From Pirellulaceae bacterium (lineage in GTDB: Bacteria; Planctomycetota; Planctomycetia; Pirellulales; Pirellulaceae): a DNA stretch of 9,813 bases. Location of the stretch: positions 1-9,813 of the forward strand of contig JASLRF010000557.1 of the NCBI GenBank assembly GCA_030744095.1. Direction: 5' to 3'. Made by a program: the position numbers and the translations under genes. This document shows positions 1-6,282 of this stretch, piece by piece. The notes under the pieces are model-generated. The model saw only the letters and a list, made by a program, of their open reading frames with translations. It was not told the DNA's origin and searched no databases. How positions within the stretch are numbered: position 1 is the first letter of the stretch; every line of letters begins with the position of its first letter.

Positions 1-111
1 GACAAAGGCGTCCGCGTCGCCAAGAAGGCGTTTCAGACCATTACCAATCGACTTGAGCGAGACACCACGATCTCCAAATACGCCGTCCGCATTCAGCCGC
101 AGAAAACCTGA
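1..111 (+). CDS. C-terminal tail of an unidentified protein (cut by window start)
   Basis: An open frame runs from base 1 to a TGA at 109-111 and gives 36 residues: a basic stretch (VAKKAFQTITNRLER) followed by DTTISKYAVRIQPQKT. The frame has no stop before the end and no start inside the window, so it is the end of a longer gene. It lies about 70 nt before the CHAD gene on the same strand and could be co-transcribed with it. CHAD genes often neighbour polyphosphate kinase or exopolyphosphatase genes, but the tail is too short for me to assign it to either. Function unknown. Confidence 0.5.
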   Translation, partial: DKGVRVAKKAFQTITNRLERDTTISKYAVRIQPQKT

Positions 112-180
112 CGGTACATTTATTGCTGGGAGTTGCCTTAGAGCCGACAATGGAAATCTGGACTCAGCGAGAAGCTAATG

Positions 181-1140
181 ATGCCCGAAATCAACAACTG
201 GATGCAAGACATCACGTATGACGTGTCGGTGTGCGACGCCGCCAGACGATCTTTGCGGGCCAAGTTGTCTATGGTTGAACATTACCTTCCATTGGCTGCC
301 AAACATGCCACTGAAGACATCGAGCATGTCCATAAATTACGAGTCGCTACGCGTCGAACGATTGCCGCGTTAACTCTCTTTGCGGACGTGTTGCCAGTCA
401 AACAGACAAGGTGGTTGCGAAAGCACTTGAAGAGACTGCGTCGTGCAACCGGCAAGGCTCGTGATCTGGACGTCGTCGCCAGCAAGCAGGCAGGACAACG
501 ATTCAAGCGAAGTCGGAAGTTCGCTAAACGCATCCATCGCGAACGTAAACTCGCGCAACGACCGATCAACAAGTTCTACCGGCGACTGATTCCGAATGAC
601 TCGCTTGCTCGGCATGTCGACGACTTTCTCGATCAGATTGGCAAAGATCCGGCAGGCTCAGAACATGCTTGCTTTGGTGATTGGGCGAGATCGCGTCTCG
701 AATGCGTTGTGAAAAGATTCTTCGAATCTGTACCACGGCAAAAGAACGACCTCAAATCTCTTCATCGCTTTCGCATTCGCGGCAAGGAGCTACGCTACGC
801 GATGGAGCTGTTGGCTCCAGCCTTTCCTCCGGAGTTTCACGAAGAGCTGTCTCCAATTGTCGAGACGTTGCAGGACAGACTGGGGAAGATCAACGACCAC
901 GCCGTTGGCTGCGCGCGCTTCGAGCGATGGATCAAGTCCAGCAAGAAAAAGCACAGACGTTGCTTGCGAAAACAGCTCAACAGCGAACGTGGGAAACTCA
1001 AGTCATCCATGCGGAAGTTCGACAGATGGTGGACGCCCGAATTCTCCAACGAAGTGCTCGAGCGGTTTGACCGCTTCTTGAATCCGCATCCGCTCACGAT
1101 GTTGAATGCCGCAGGCCATTCAGACCCGGTCTGTCGTTGA
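181..1140 (+). CDS. CHAD-domain protein (polyphosphate-binding family)
   Basis: CHAD domains are all-helical, strongly basic proteins that bind inorganic polyphosphate; many are associated with polyphosphate granules. Two internal half-repeats are visible. The first has HKLRVATRRTIAALTLF (about residues 52-68) followed by LRRATGKARDLDVV (87-100). The second has LHRFRIRGKELRYAMEL (195-211) followed by LQDRLGKINDHAVG (231-244). The conserved His plus Arg/Lys ladder in each half is the CHAD signature. The protein is very rich in Arg and Lys, as expected for polyanion binding. No CYTH domain, membrane segment or signal peptide is seen, so it is a stand-alone CHAD protein of typical length (about 320 aa). 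Two adjacent ATGs (178 and 181) are possible. The weak SD GAGAAG at 169-174 is 3 nt from the first and 6 nt from the second, so 181 is preferred. Family assignment is firm; the cellular role is inferred. Confidence 0.88.
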   Translation: MPEINNWMQDITYDVSVCDAARRSLRAKLSMVEHYLPLAAKHATEDIEHVHKLRVATRRTIAALTLFADVLPVKQTRWLRKHLKRLRRATGKARDLDVVASKQAGQRFKRSRKFAKRIHRERKLAQRPINKFYRRLIPNDSLARHVDDFLDQIGKDPAGSEHACFGDWARSRLECVVKRFFESVPRQKNDLKSLHRFRIRGKELRYAMELLAPAFPPEFHEELSPIVETLQDRLGKINDHAVGCARFERWIKSSKKKHRRCLRKQLNSERGKLKSSMRKFDRWWTPEFSNEVLERFDRFLNPHPLTMLNAAGHSDPVCR

Positions 1141-1165
1141 CGGGCACCGCGCCGGGCGGGTACAC

Positions 1166-1188
1166 TTGATCGATTCTCTTACGATCAA
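1166..1188. repeat. 7-bp perfect inverted repeat between the CHAD gene and tkt
   Basis: TTGATCG (1166-1172) and CGATCAA (1182-1188) are exact reverse complements separated by 9 nt. They lie 26 nt after the CHAD stop. There is no T-run behind them, so they are not a classical intrinsic terminator. A dyad operator or a weak stem-loop is equally possible. A 10-bp perfect palindrome, GATTGCAATC, lies further on at 1211-1220. Either could occur by chance. Confidence 0.3.
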
Positions 1189-1303
1189 CTCTGTCGTGCG
1201 GGTGCGTCCCGATTGCAATCAGTGCATCACGACGGGCAACGAGCGCACCGACGAAGTCGCGAGCGCCGCTAGATAGTACCACGTCGCAAAGGAAGTATCA
1301 GCT

Positions 1304-3361
1304 ATGTCGGTTTCCACAACCAGTATTGAACAACTTACGATCAACACCATTCGAACTCTGTCAATGGACGGTGTCCAGCGAGCCAATAGCGGACACCCCG
1401 GCACGCCAATGGCCTTGGCACCTGTCTCGTATGCACTGTGGAGCAATGTTCTGCGGTTTGACCCTGGATGTCCCAGCTGGCCCGCACGCGATCGGTTCGT
1501 ACTCTCCTGTGGTCATGCGTCGATGTTACTGTATTCGCTGTTGCACTTGGCTGGGGTGCGACAGCAGGATGAACAGGGCAACGCCACGGATCAGCCAGCG
1601 ATTTCTCTGGAGGACATCAAGAACTTTCGCCAGCTGGGTAGCCCTTGTGCCGGTCACCCCGAATTCGGCGACGCGCCAGGAATTGAGACGACGACGGGCC
1701 CCTTGGGACAGGGAATTGGAAACAGTGTCGGCATGGCGATATCCGCCAAATGGCTGGCGGCACGCTACAACCGGCCTGGCTTCGAGTTGTTTGAGAACGA
1801 CGTTTATGCCCTGTGCAGCGATGGCGACCTGATGGAAGGCATCGGCTGCGAAGCCGCGTCACTTGCCGGACATTTGAAACTGTCCAACCTTTGTTGGATC
1901 TACGACGACAACAAGATCACCATCGAAGGTTGCACGGACCTTGCCTTTTCGGAAGATGTTGCCAAGCGTTTTGAAGGGCTTGGCTGGAATACGGTTTGTG
2001 TCACCGATGCCAACGATTTGGATGCTATGAACGCGGCATTCCAGTCTTTCAAAGACACCGGTGATCGCCCGACGCTCATCGTGCTGCAGAGCATCATTGG
2101 ATTTGGTTCACCAAACAAAGCGAATTCGCACGCGGCGCACGGCGCGCCGCTGGGCGACGACGAGATCCGATTGACCAAGGAAGCATACGGCTGGCCGGCC
2201 GACGAGAGGTTCCTGGTTCCAGAAGAAGCGGCCGCGCACTTTAGCGCCAGCGTCGCTGCTCGCGGTAAAGAAGCGCGCCAAGCGTGGCAAGCAAATTTTG
2301 CGGAATATGAGAAAGTACACAGCGATTTGGCCGATCAGTTGAAAGCAATTTGGTCGGGCAATTTGCCGACGGGTTGGGACGACGCGATTCCCACCTTTCC
2401 CACCGACGATAAAGGGATGGCCAGTCGCGCTTCCTCGGGCAAGGTTCTCAACGCGGTTGCCGATCAGATTCCATGGTTGCTCGGCGGTTCGGCCGACCTG
2501 GCTCCGTCGAACAACACGATGCTCAACGCCGAGGACGCAGGTGATTTTGGTGCGGACAACTATGGTGGTCGAAACATGCATTTCGGGATTCGCGAACACT
2601 CGATGGCCGCGGCCTGCAACGGAATGTCTCTAAGTGGCTTGCGACCTTATTGCGGTACCTTCTTCGTGTTTACGGATTACATGCGTCCGTCCATGCGGTT
2701 GGCAAGTATCATGCATCAGCCGGTAATCTATGTGTTGACGCATGATTCGATCGGGCTGGGGGAAGACGGTCCCACGCATCAACCCGTCGAACATCTGGCA
2801 GCGTGTCGCGCGATCCCTGGCTTGCGCGTCATGCGCCCTGCTGATGCGAACGAAGTTGCCGAGGCTTACCGTACCGCACTGGCCACGAACAATCACCCGA
2901 CTGCAATGGTGCTCACGCGGCAGGGCCTACCCACTCTTGATCGCCAGAAGTACGGTGCCGCTGCGGGCGTCGCACGAGGCGGTTACATCCTGGCGGACAC
3001 CGACGGTCAACCCGATGTGATCTTGATGGGAACGGGTAGCGAGATCAGAATCTGTCTGGAAGCACACCAACAGCTGACCGACGAAGGCGTCAAGGCCAGA
3101 GTCGTCAGTATGCCCTGCTGCGAGTTGTTTGATGAACAGGATCAAGCGTATCGCGACAGTGTTTTGCCGCCGACCGTAACGGCCCGCGTGGCCGTCGAAG
3201 CGGGGATCCGTCAGAGCTGGGATCGCTACCTGGGAATGTCTGGCCGATTCGTCGGCATGGCCAGCTTCGGGGCCTCAGGTCCTTTCGACCAGCTGTACGA
3301 TAGATTTGGCATCACGCCGGCCAACACCGTTGCCCAGGCCAAGGCAGCGCTGGCAAAGTAG
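1304..3361 (+). CDS. tkt: Transketolase
   Basis: Thiamine-diphosphate enzyme that moves two-carbon units between sugar phosphates in the non-oxidative pentose phosphate pathway; cytoplasmic. At 685 aa it has the family's full length. Recognisable motifs in order: ANSGHPGTPM (27-36, active-site His31), RFVLSCGHASML (64-75, His71), GPLGQG (132-137), the ThDP/Mg motif SDGDLMEG (172-179) ending at DDN (201-203), GGSADLAPSN (394-403), and FGIREHSM (427-434), whose Glu431 matches the catalytic Glu that activates the cofactor. LTHDSIGLGEDGPTHQPVEH (478-497) and RPADANE (511-517) complete the pyrimidine domain. The usual GDG of the ThDP motif reads SDG, a mild variant. An AAAGGAAG SD at 1288-1295 lies 8 nt before the ATG, which supports this start. 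The gene converges on the minus-strand gene ending at 3428. The 66-nt gap between them shows no convincing terminator hairpin. Confidence 0.97.
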   Translation: MSVSTTSIEQLTINTIRTLSMDGVQRANSGHPGTPMALAPVSYALWSNVLRFDPGCPSWPARDRFVLSCGHASMLLYSLLHLAGVRQQDEQGNATDQPAISLEDIKNFRQLGSPCAGHPEFGDAPGIETTTGPLGQGIGNSVGMAISAKWLAARYNRPGFELFENDVYALCSDGDLMEGIGCEAASLAGHLKLSNLCWIYDDNKITIEGCTDLAFSEDVAKRFEGLGWNTVCVTDANDLDAMNAAFQSFKDTGDRPTLIVLQSIIGFGSPNKANSHAAHGAPLGDDEIRLTKEAYGWPADERFLVPEEAAAHFSASVAARGKEARQAWQANFAEYEKVHSDLADQLKAIWSGNLPTGWDDAIPTFPTDDKGMASRASSGKVLNAVADQIPWLLGGSADLAPSNNTMLNAEDAGDFGADNYGGRNMHFGIREHSMAAACNGMSLSGLRPYCGTFFVFTDYMRPSMRLASIMHQPVIYVLTHDSIGLGEDGPTHQPVEHLAACRAIPGLRVMRPADANEVAEAYRTALATNNHPTAMVLTRQGLPTLDRQKYGAAAGVARGGYILADTDGQPDVILMGTGSEIRICLEAHQQLTDEGVKARVVSMPCCELFDEQDQAYRDSVLPPTVTARVAVEAGIRQSWDRYLGMSGRFVGMASFGASGPFDQLYDRFGITPANTVAQAKAALAK

Positions 3362-3427
3362 CCTGTCACGAGTTCTTCGTAGCCTGATTCGTGAGAATTC
3401 GAACGATTAAGATCTGCTAACTGTCGT

Positions 3428-4027
3428 TTAGCTGCAGTCCACTTTCTCCCAGAACTGCAACAGGTCTTTCCAGACCTTATCTTCCGCGTCGAACGGGTGG
3501 GGCGTGCGCAGAATCAAGACTGCGGTGTGATCAGCTTCGGGACAATACCAGCGGAAGACTTCGAGGTGTGTCGTTAAGGGCTGCTTAGTAACAAACGGAT
3601 CGAAGCCGTGAAACGTAATTGACCGACGGACGACCGCGTGCGAATGTTTAGTCGTCATTTGAGATTTTCCGAATTCGATCTTGATTTTCTGTGCCGCAAA
3701 TTGCCCTCGATACAGACCGGCATCGTAGGCCCGTAGCGCTCGATCGAAATCGGCTTGCTTTTCCAGGACATTGCCTTCCAACCAATAGAAGATCGGGTAC
3801 GACCAGGCGTAGTCGTCATTTTCGCGAAAGAAACCTGGTGGAAAACGCAGTTGCAGCCGACCTTTCCAGGGCAGGGTTTTTGCCCAAGCTGGTGGGTATT
3901 CGGTATCTTCAATCCGCCAGCCTGATGGTACTTGCAGACGAGGCGTTTCAGCGCCGCGAGCCATGGCGGGTACGATTCCAAGCGGAATCAACAAGAGCAC
4001 TGTACGTGGGAGGAGGGTCGGACGCAT
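3428..4027 (-). CDS. Exported protein of unknown function, third gene of the Pup-like/PafA-like unit
   Basis: I do not recognise the family. The 199-residue product begins with a Sec-type signal peptide: a short basic start (MRPTLLPR), a hydrophobic core (TVLLLIPLGIVPA) and a likely cleavage site near ARGA/ETP. The mature part of about 175 residues is soluble-looking and rich in aromatics, with short motifs such as LPWKGRLQLRFPPGFF and YPIFYWLEGNVLEK. It contains one Cys in the middle (FRWYCPEAD) and one near the C-terminus (VDCS). The frame stays open upstream to a TTG at 4075 that overlaps the stop of the PafA-like gene, but the ATG at 4027 has a good SD (AGGGAG, 7 nt away) and produces a proper signal peptide, so I chose it. 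The gene starts 44 nt after the PafA-like gene on the same strand and is probably co-transcribed with it. Whether it is functionally linked to the conjugation pair is unknown. Confidence 0.8.
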   Translation of the reverse strand: MRPTLLPRTVLLLIPLGIVPAMARGAETPRLQVPSGWRIEDTEYPPAWAKTLPWKGRLQLRFPPGFFRENDDYAWSYPIFYWLEGNVLEKQADFDRALRAYDAGLYRGQFAAQKIKIEFGKSQMTTKHSHAVVRRSITFHGFDPFVTKQPLTTHLEVFRWYCPEADHTAVLILRTPHPFDAEDKVWKDLLQFWEKVDCS

Positions 4028-4034
4028 GAGTGAT

Positions 4035-4040
4035 CTCCCT
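4035..4040 (-). promoter_or_regulatory. Ribosome binding site that fixes the start of the exported protein
   Basis: Read on the minus strand the bases are AGGGAG, 7 nt before the ATG at 4027-4025. This favours the ATG and its signal peptide over the upstream in-frame TTG at 4075. Confidence 0.6.
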
Positions 4041-4071
4041 GGTTCGTCTCCACCTGTGGCGATTGTCGTGC

Positions 4072-5850
4072 TCAATCCAAGTGCAAACCGTCTGTGCGGA
4101 CATTACTCTGGTGGCGGCCGTCACGGCGCGTGTCCTTTGCGGCACGTCCAAATCGTGCCAGCCGCACAACTTTGGCACCCCAACCTCGCCCGATAACAAC
4201 ATGCTGCCAATTTGCCCGAACTGGTTCGTCGCCGTCCGCAAATTCTCGGATGTAATGGCCCCGAGTCGTGGCGGGAGAGTTCGCTGGTGCCGACCGACGG
4301 GCGCGGTCGATCTCCTCGTTCGTCACCAAGACCGACGCCATCCCGGCGGGAACCAGCAGTTGATGGTAGCCCTCCGGCGACAATTCGTGGTAGCGGATAT
4401 CGATCTTCTTCTTTTCTTCCCAGGTCGCGCCCTGTCCCGCTTTGTCAATGAGGTATTTCTTGGTTACCCAATCCAACGAGCCAAACATTGAAAGCGAAGT
4501 CGCAGCGGATCGCGACATTTCCTCCAAGCTACTCAAAGCCTGTTCCCATAGTTGGATGATCTCTTCAGCCTCTTCTGGAACGTCGTCAACCTGTTTGGCA
4601 AGAAATGCTCGACACACCTCGAAGTAAAATCGTTGTAAGCCCAACGCAGTGGTCTTGCTTCCGTCGCTCAAGCCCAATTCAGCCGTCAGTGTCGGATCCG
4701 CGCAAACCCGATGCAATGCGCAGATTGGGCCGATCAAACGCGGTGGGTTACGGATAGCACCGGATTCGATGGCATCCAGCACCAGCATCGTTGTGCCGAC
4801 ACGAAGGTATTCCGCTGCATCACACATGTTCGAATCGCCGATGGCGAGCTGCAATCGCTGGCGTTGGGCAAACAACGTCAGATAATTGCGGGGCGCAAAC
4901 CAGGAATCGGTGTAGACCGCTTTGAAGAAATGGCCCATCGAAAATACGGGGCGATCATAAACCATGCCTCCAAATCCCGTCACACAATTGATTGCCGGGC
5001 CCTTGTCCGCGACATGAAAAGTGCCATCCCGATCGATCATGCCGGCTCCGGCGATCACCGGCCGGCTAATGAGAAATGGGAGCAGTTGTCGGCGTGCGCG
5101 ACGGAATCCGGTCGCCTGAATCAACACGTAAAGGTAGAGAGCCAATGGCGCGGTCAGCATCCGCGTTCCGAATTGAAGGGTCGTCTCTAGCCAGGCGGGC
5201 ACATGGATACAGGTCTCCCGTCCTTCGACCAGGTCGCTGCCAAACAAGAATAAAGCGACTGAGTGCCGCCCCCCAGTCAACAACTGAAATGGCAAATAAC
5301 ACAGCGCGGCAACCGCAAAGTAGCTGATCGTTACAAAGACCGACAGCAGTATGCCGATCCACGTCAGCACGGCCAGCGGAAACATGACAACCAAGCCAGC
5401 CCGCCAGAAAAACAGTTGCCAACCAGAAGCGATCGTTGCCTCGTAATTCTCTTGCGCGCCGTAGACGTTATCGTGGCCATCACGGTCATTCTTGATCAAG
5501 ACCATTTGGCCGTTGGTGACGGCTGACTTGGCCGACTCCGCCAACAGGCGATCTTGAGCGCGCTGGTAGGTCAGGGCTTCGCGCGGCCCGCGACATTCTG
5601 GTGTAGCACCTTCGACCAGGCCACCACCAGCCGCTGGTCGTTCTGCTTCGAACCAGACGGCACCGCCATTGGCCGTAAACACACCCTCTTTGAAGTGCTT
5701 GGCGGGAACCGCCAACACACGGCGACAGAGCGAGCCAATCAAAGCCTCGTACAAACGAAACTTCGATCGCGCCGTCTCGGAGTCGTCAGAATGGAAACGA
5801 ATGGCGTATTCTGTTTCCAATCCTACAAGCCGTTGAAAGACGTTCGACAC
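4072..5850 (-). CDS. PafA/Dop-family (Pup ligase-like) protein with a membrane insertion
   Basis: PafA and Dop share a glutamine-synthetase-like fold. PafA uses ATP to join the C-terminal Glu of Pup to a target lysine, while Dop deamidates or removes Pup. Motifs seen: GLETEYAI (10-17, ATP/Mg Glu), ANGGAVWFEAE (60-70), ATPECRGPREAL (82-93), KNDRDGHDNVYGAQENY (120-136), RPVIAGAG (263-270), GDSNMCDAAEYLRVGTT (338-354), LGLQRFY (403-409), SLDWVTKKYL (458-467) and IDIRYHEL (483-490). A C-terminal domain has TTRGHYIREF (528-537) and ANWQHVVIG (546-554). Between ENY136 and R263 lies an extra stretch of about 100 residues with a long hydrophobic block (147-191, probably two helices) and another at 230-248, so the enzyme is probably membrane-bound. 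The total of 592 aa compares with about 450-500 in the family. There is no Dop-loop, which leans toward PafA. The start is GTG, preceded in frame by a stop. The gene lies 15 nt behind the Pup-like gene. The exact reaction is inferred. Confidence 0.85.
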   Translation of the reverse strand: MSNVFQRLVGLETEYAIRFHSDDSETARSKFRLYEALIGSLCRRVLAVPAKHFKEGVFTANGGAVWFEAERPAAGGGLVEGATPECRGPREALTYQRAQDRLLAESAKSAVTNGQMVLIKNDRDGHDNVYGAQENYEATIASGWQLFFWRAGLVVMFPLAVLTWIGILLSVFVTISYFAVAALCYLPFQLLTGGRHSVALFLFGSDLVEGRETCIHVPAWLETTLQFGTRMLTAPLALYLYVLIQATGFRRARRQLLPFLISRPVIAGAGMIDRDGTFHVADKGPAINCVTGFGGMVYDRPVFSMGHFFKAVYTDSWFAPRNYLTLFAQRQRLQLAIGDSNMCDAAEYLRVGTTMLVLDAIESGAIRNPPRLIGPICALHRVCADPTLTAELGLSDGSKTTALGLQRFYFEVCRAFLAKQVDDVPEEAEEIIQLWEQALSSLEEMSRSAATSLSMFGSLDWVTKKYLIDKAGQGATWEEKKKIDIRYHELSPEGYHQLLVPAGMASVLVTNEEIDRARRSAPANSPATTRGHYIREFADGDEPVRANWQHVVIGRGWGAKVVRLARFGRAAKDTRRDGRHQSNVRTDGLHLD

Positions 5851-5865
5851 AAACTCGACCGCCTA

Positions 5866-6027
5866 CTATTCGCCACCGTGTGGAACTTTGGTCTCATCCA
5901 GATAAGCCTTGGCGGCCTGTTGACAGTCACGCTTCACGGTGGCGACAATCGAGGCCAGTGTTTTCGGCGCGCTGGTGGTCACGCTTTCACTGTTCTTTTC
6001 TTCCGTGCGAATTGCATCGGTAGTCAT
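5866..6027 (-). CDS. Pup/UBact-like small protein modifier ending in Gly-Gly-Glu
   Basis: This 53-residue protein is proposed to be the substrate of the PafA-like ligase next door. Pup and UBact are short, largely disordered proteins whose C-terminal Glu is joined to lysines of target proteins. Here the N-terminal half (MTTDAIRTEEKNSESVTTSA) is polar. Residues 22-46 can form a helix (TLASIVATVKRDCQQAAKAY, then LDET), and the end is KVPHGGE. The GGE end matches Pup after deamidation, so no deamidase would be needed. AKAYLDE resembles the RAYVQ-type segment just before GGQ in actinobacterial Pup. The rest is too diverged for alignment by eye. Five lysines (11, 22, 32, 40, 47) and one Cys (35) are present. 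Of two in-frame ATGs (6033 and 6027), the second is chosen because the SD AGAGGGG is 6 nt upstream of it and directly abuts the first. Two tandem TAG stops end the gene, 15 nt before the GTG of the PafA-like gene. Confidence 0.75.
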   Translation of the reverse strand: MTTDAIRTEEKNSESVTTSAPKTLASIVATVKRDCQQAAKAYLDETKVPHGGE

Positions 6028-6033
6028 TTGCAT

Positions 6034-6040
6034 CCCCTCT
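6034..6040 (-). promoter_or_regulatory. Ribosome binding site that fixes the start of the Pup-like gene
   Basis: AGAGGGG on the minus strand is a strong SD with 6 nt to the ATG at 6027-6025. It has no spacer to the ATG at 6033-6031, so the downstream ATG is the likely start. A strong SD in front of a 53-codon frame is itself evidence that the frame is translated. Confidence 0.6.
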
Positions 6041-6060
6041 GGGCTTGTTCTGAATCATTT

Positions 6061-6074
6061 GGTGGCAACCCACC
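6061..6074 (-). other. Small stem-loop in the leader of the Pup-like unit
   Basis: GGTGG (6061-6065) and CCACC (6070-6074) form a perfect 5-bp stem around a 4-nt loop. It sits in the proposed leader between the promoter and the SD, about 20 nt before the SD. It may stabilise or tune the message, or be chance. Confidence 0.25.
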
Positions 6075-6101
6075 GAACCGAACGCATGAATACGAGCTTC
6101 C

Positions 6102-6130
6102 ATGGTATTCCAGGCAGGGAATGCTGGCAA
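6102..6130 (-). promoter_or_regulatory. Sigma70-type promoter for the Pup-like/PafA-like unit
   Basis: On the minus strand TTGCCA (6130-6125; 5 of 6 to the -35 consensus) is followed after exactly 17 nt by TACCAT (6107-6102; 4 of 6 to the -10 consensus). Transcription would start near 6095 and give a leader of roughly 65-70 nt before the ATG at 6027. This suggests the unit is transcribed separately from the DHOD-like gene upstream, which ends 241 nt before it. Confidence 0.45.
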
Positions 6131-6259
6131 GGAAACGTGCCACTTTGATGCCGAGTTGGGGTCTTTTTGTGATAAACCGCCCGAGAATCGGCACAACGGG
6201 CCATCTTTCCGGCCAGCTCCTTCTGCGACGCGACTCGGCGCGGGACGAGGCGATTGTTT

Positions 6260-6282
6260 CACGTGACCCTATAAGTGACGTG
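6260..6282. repeat. Imperfect stem-loop across the stop codon of the DHOD-like gene
   Basis: CACGTGAC (6260-6267) and GTGACGTG (6275-6282) pair over 8 positions with one mismatch around a 7-nt loop. The stop codon (6271-6269, minus) lies in the loop. No U-run follows on the minus strand, so a canonical intrinsic terminator is not supported. It could be a transcript-end structure or a protein-binding dyad. Confidence 0.3.

Noticed and set aside
2108..2599. A 163-codon minus-strand frame inside tkt
   Set aside because: It is antisense to conserved transketolase motifs; the length is explained by codon bias of the sense gene.
3362..3427. Possible bidirectional terminator between the convergent tkt and exported-protein genes
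   Set aside because: Only a 5-bp pairing (CACGA with TCGTG over 17 nt) was found, without a T-run; not enough to call.
4028..4075. TTG start that would overlap the PafA-like stop and add 16 residues to the exported protein
   Set aside because: The added residues would mask the signal peptide, and a strong SD lies at the right distance from the downstream ATG instead.
4072..5850. The PafA-like gene as glutamine synthetase or glutamate-cysteine ligase
   Set aside because: These share the fold, but the GLETEY start, the KN-x-x-D followed by YG-x-x-ENY block, GDSNM and the C-terminal TTRG/ANWQHVV segment are specific to PafA/Dop.
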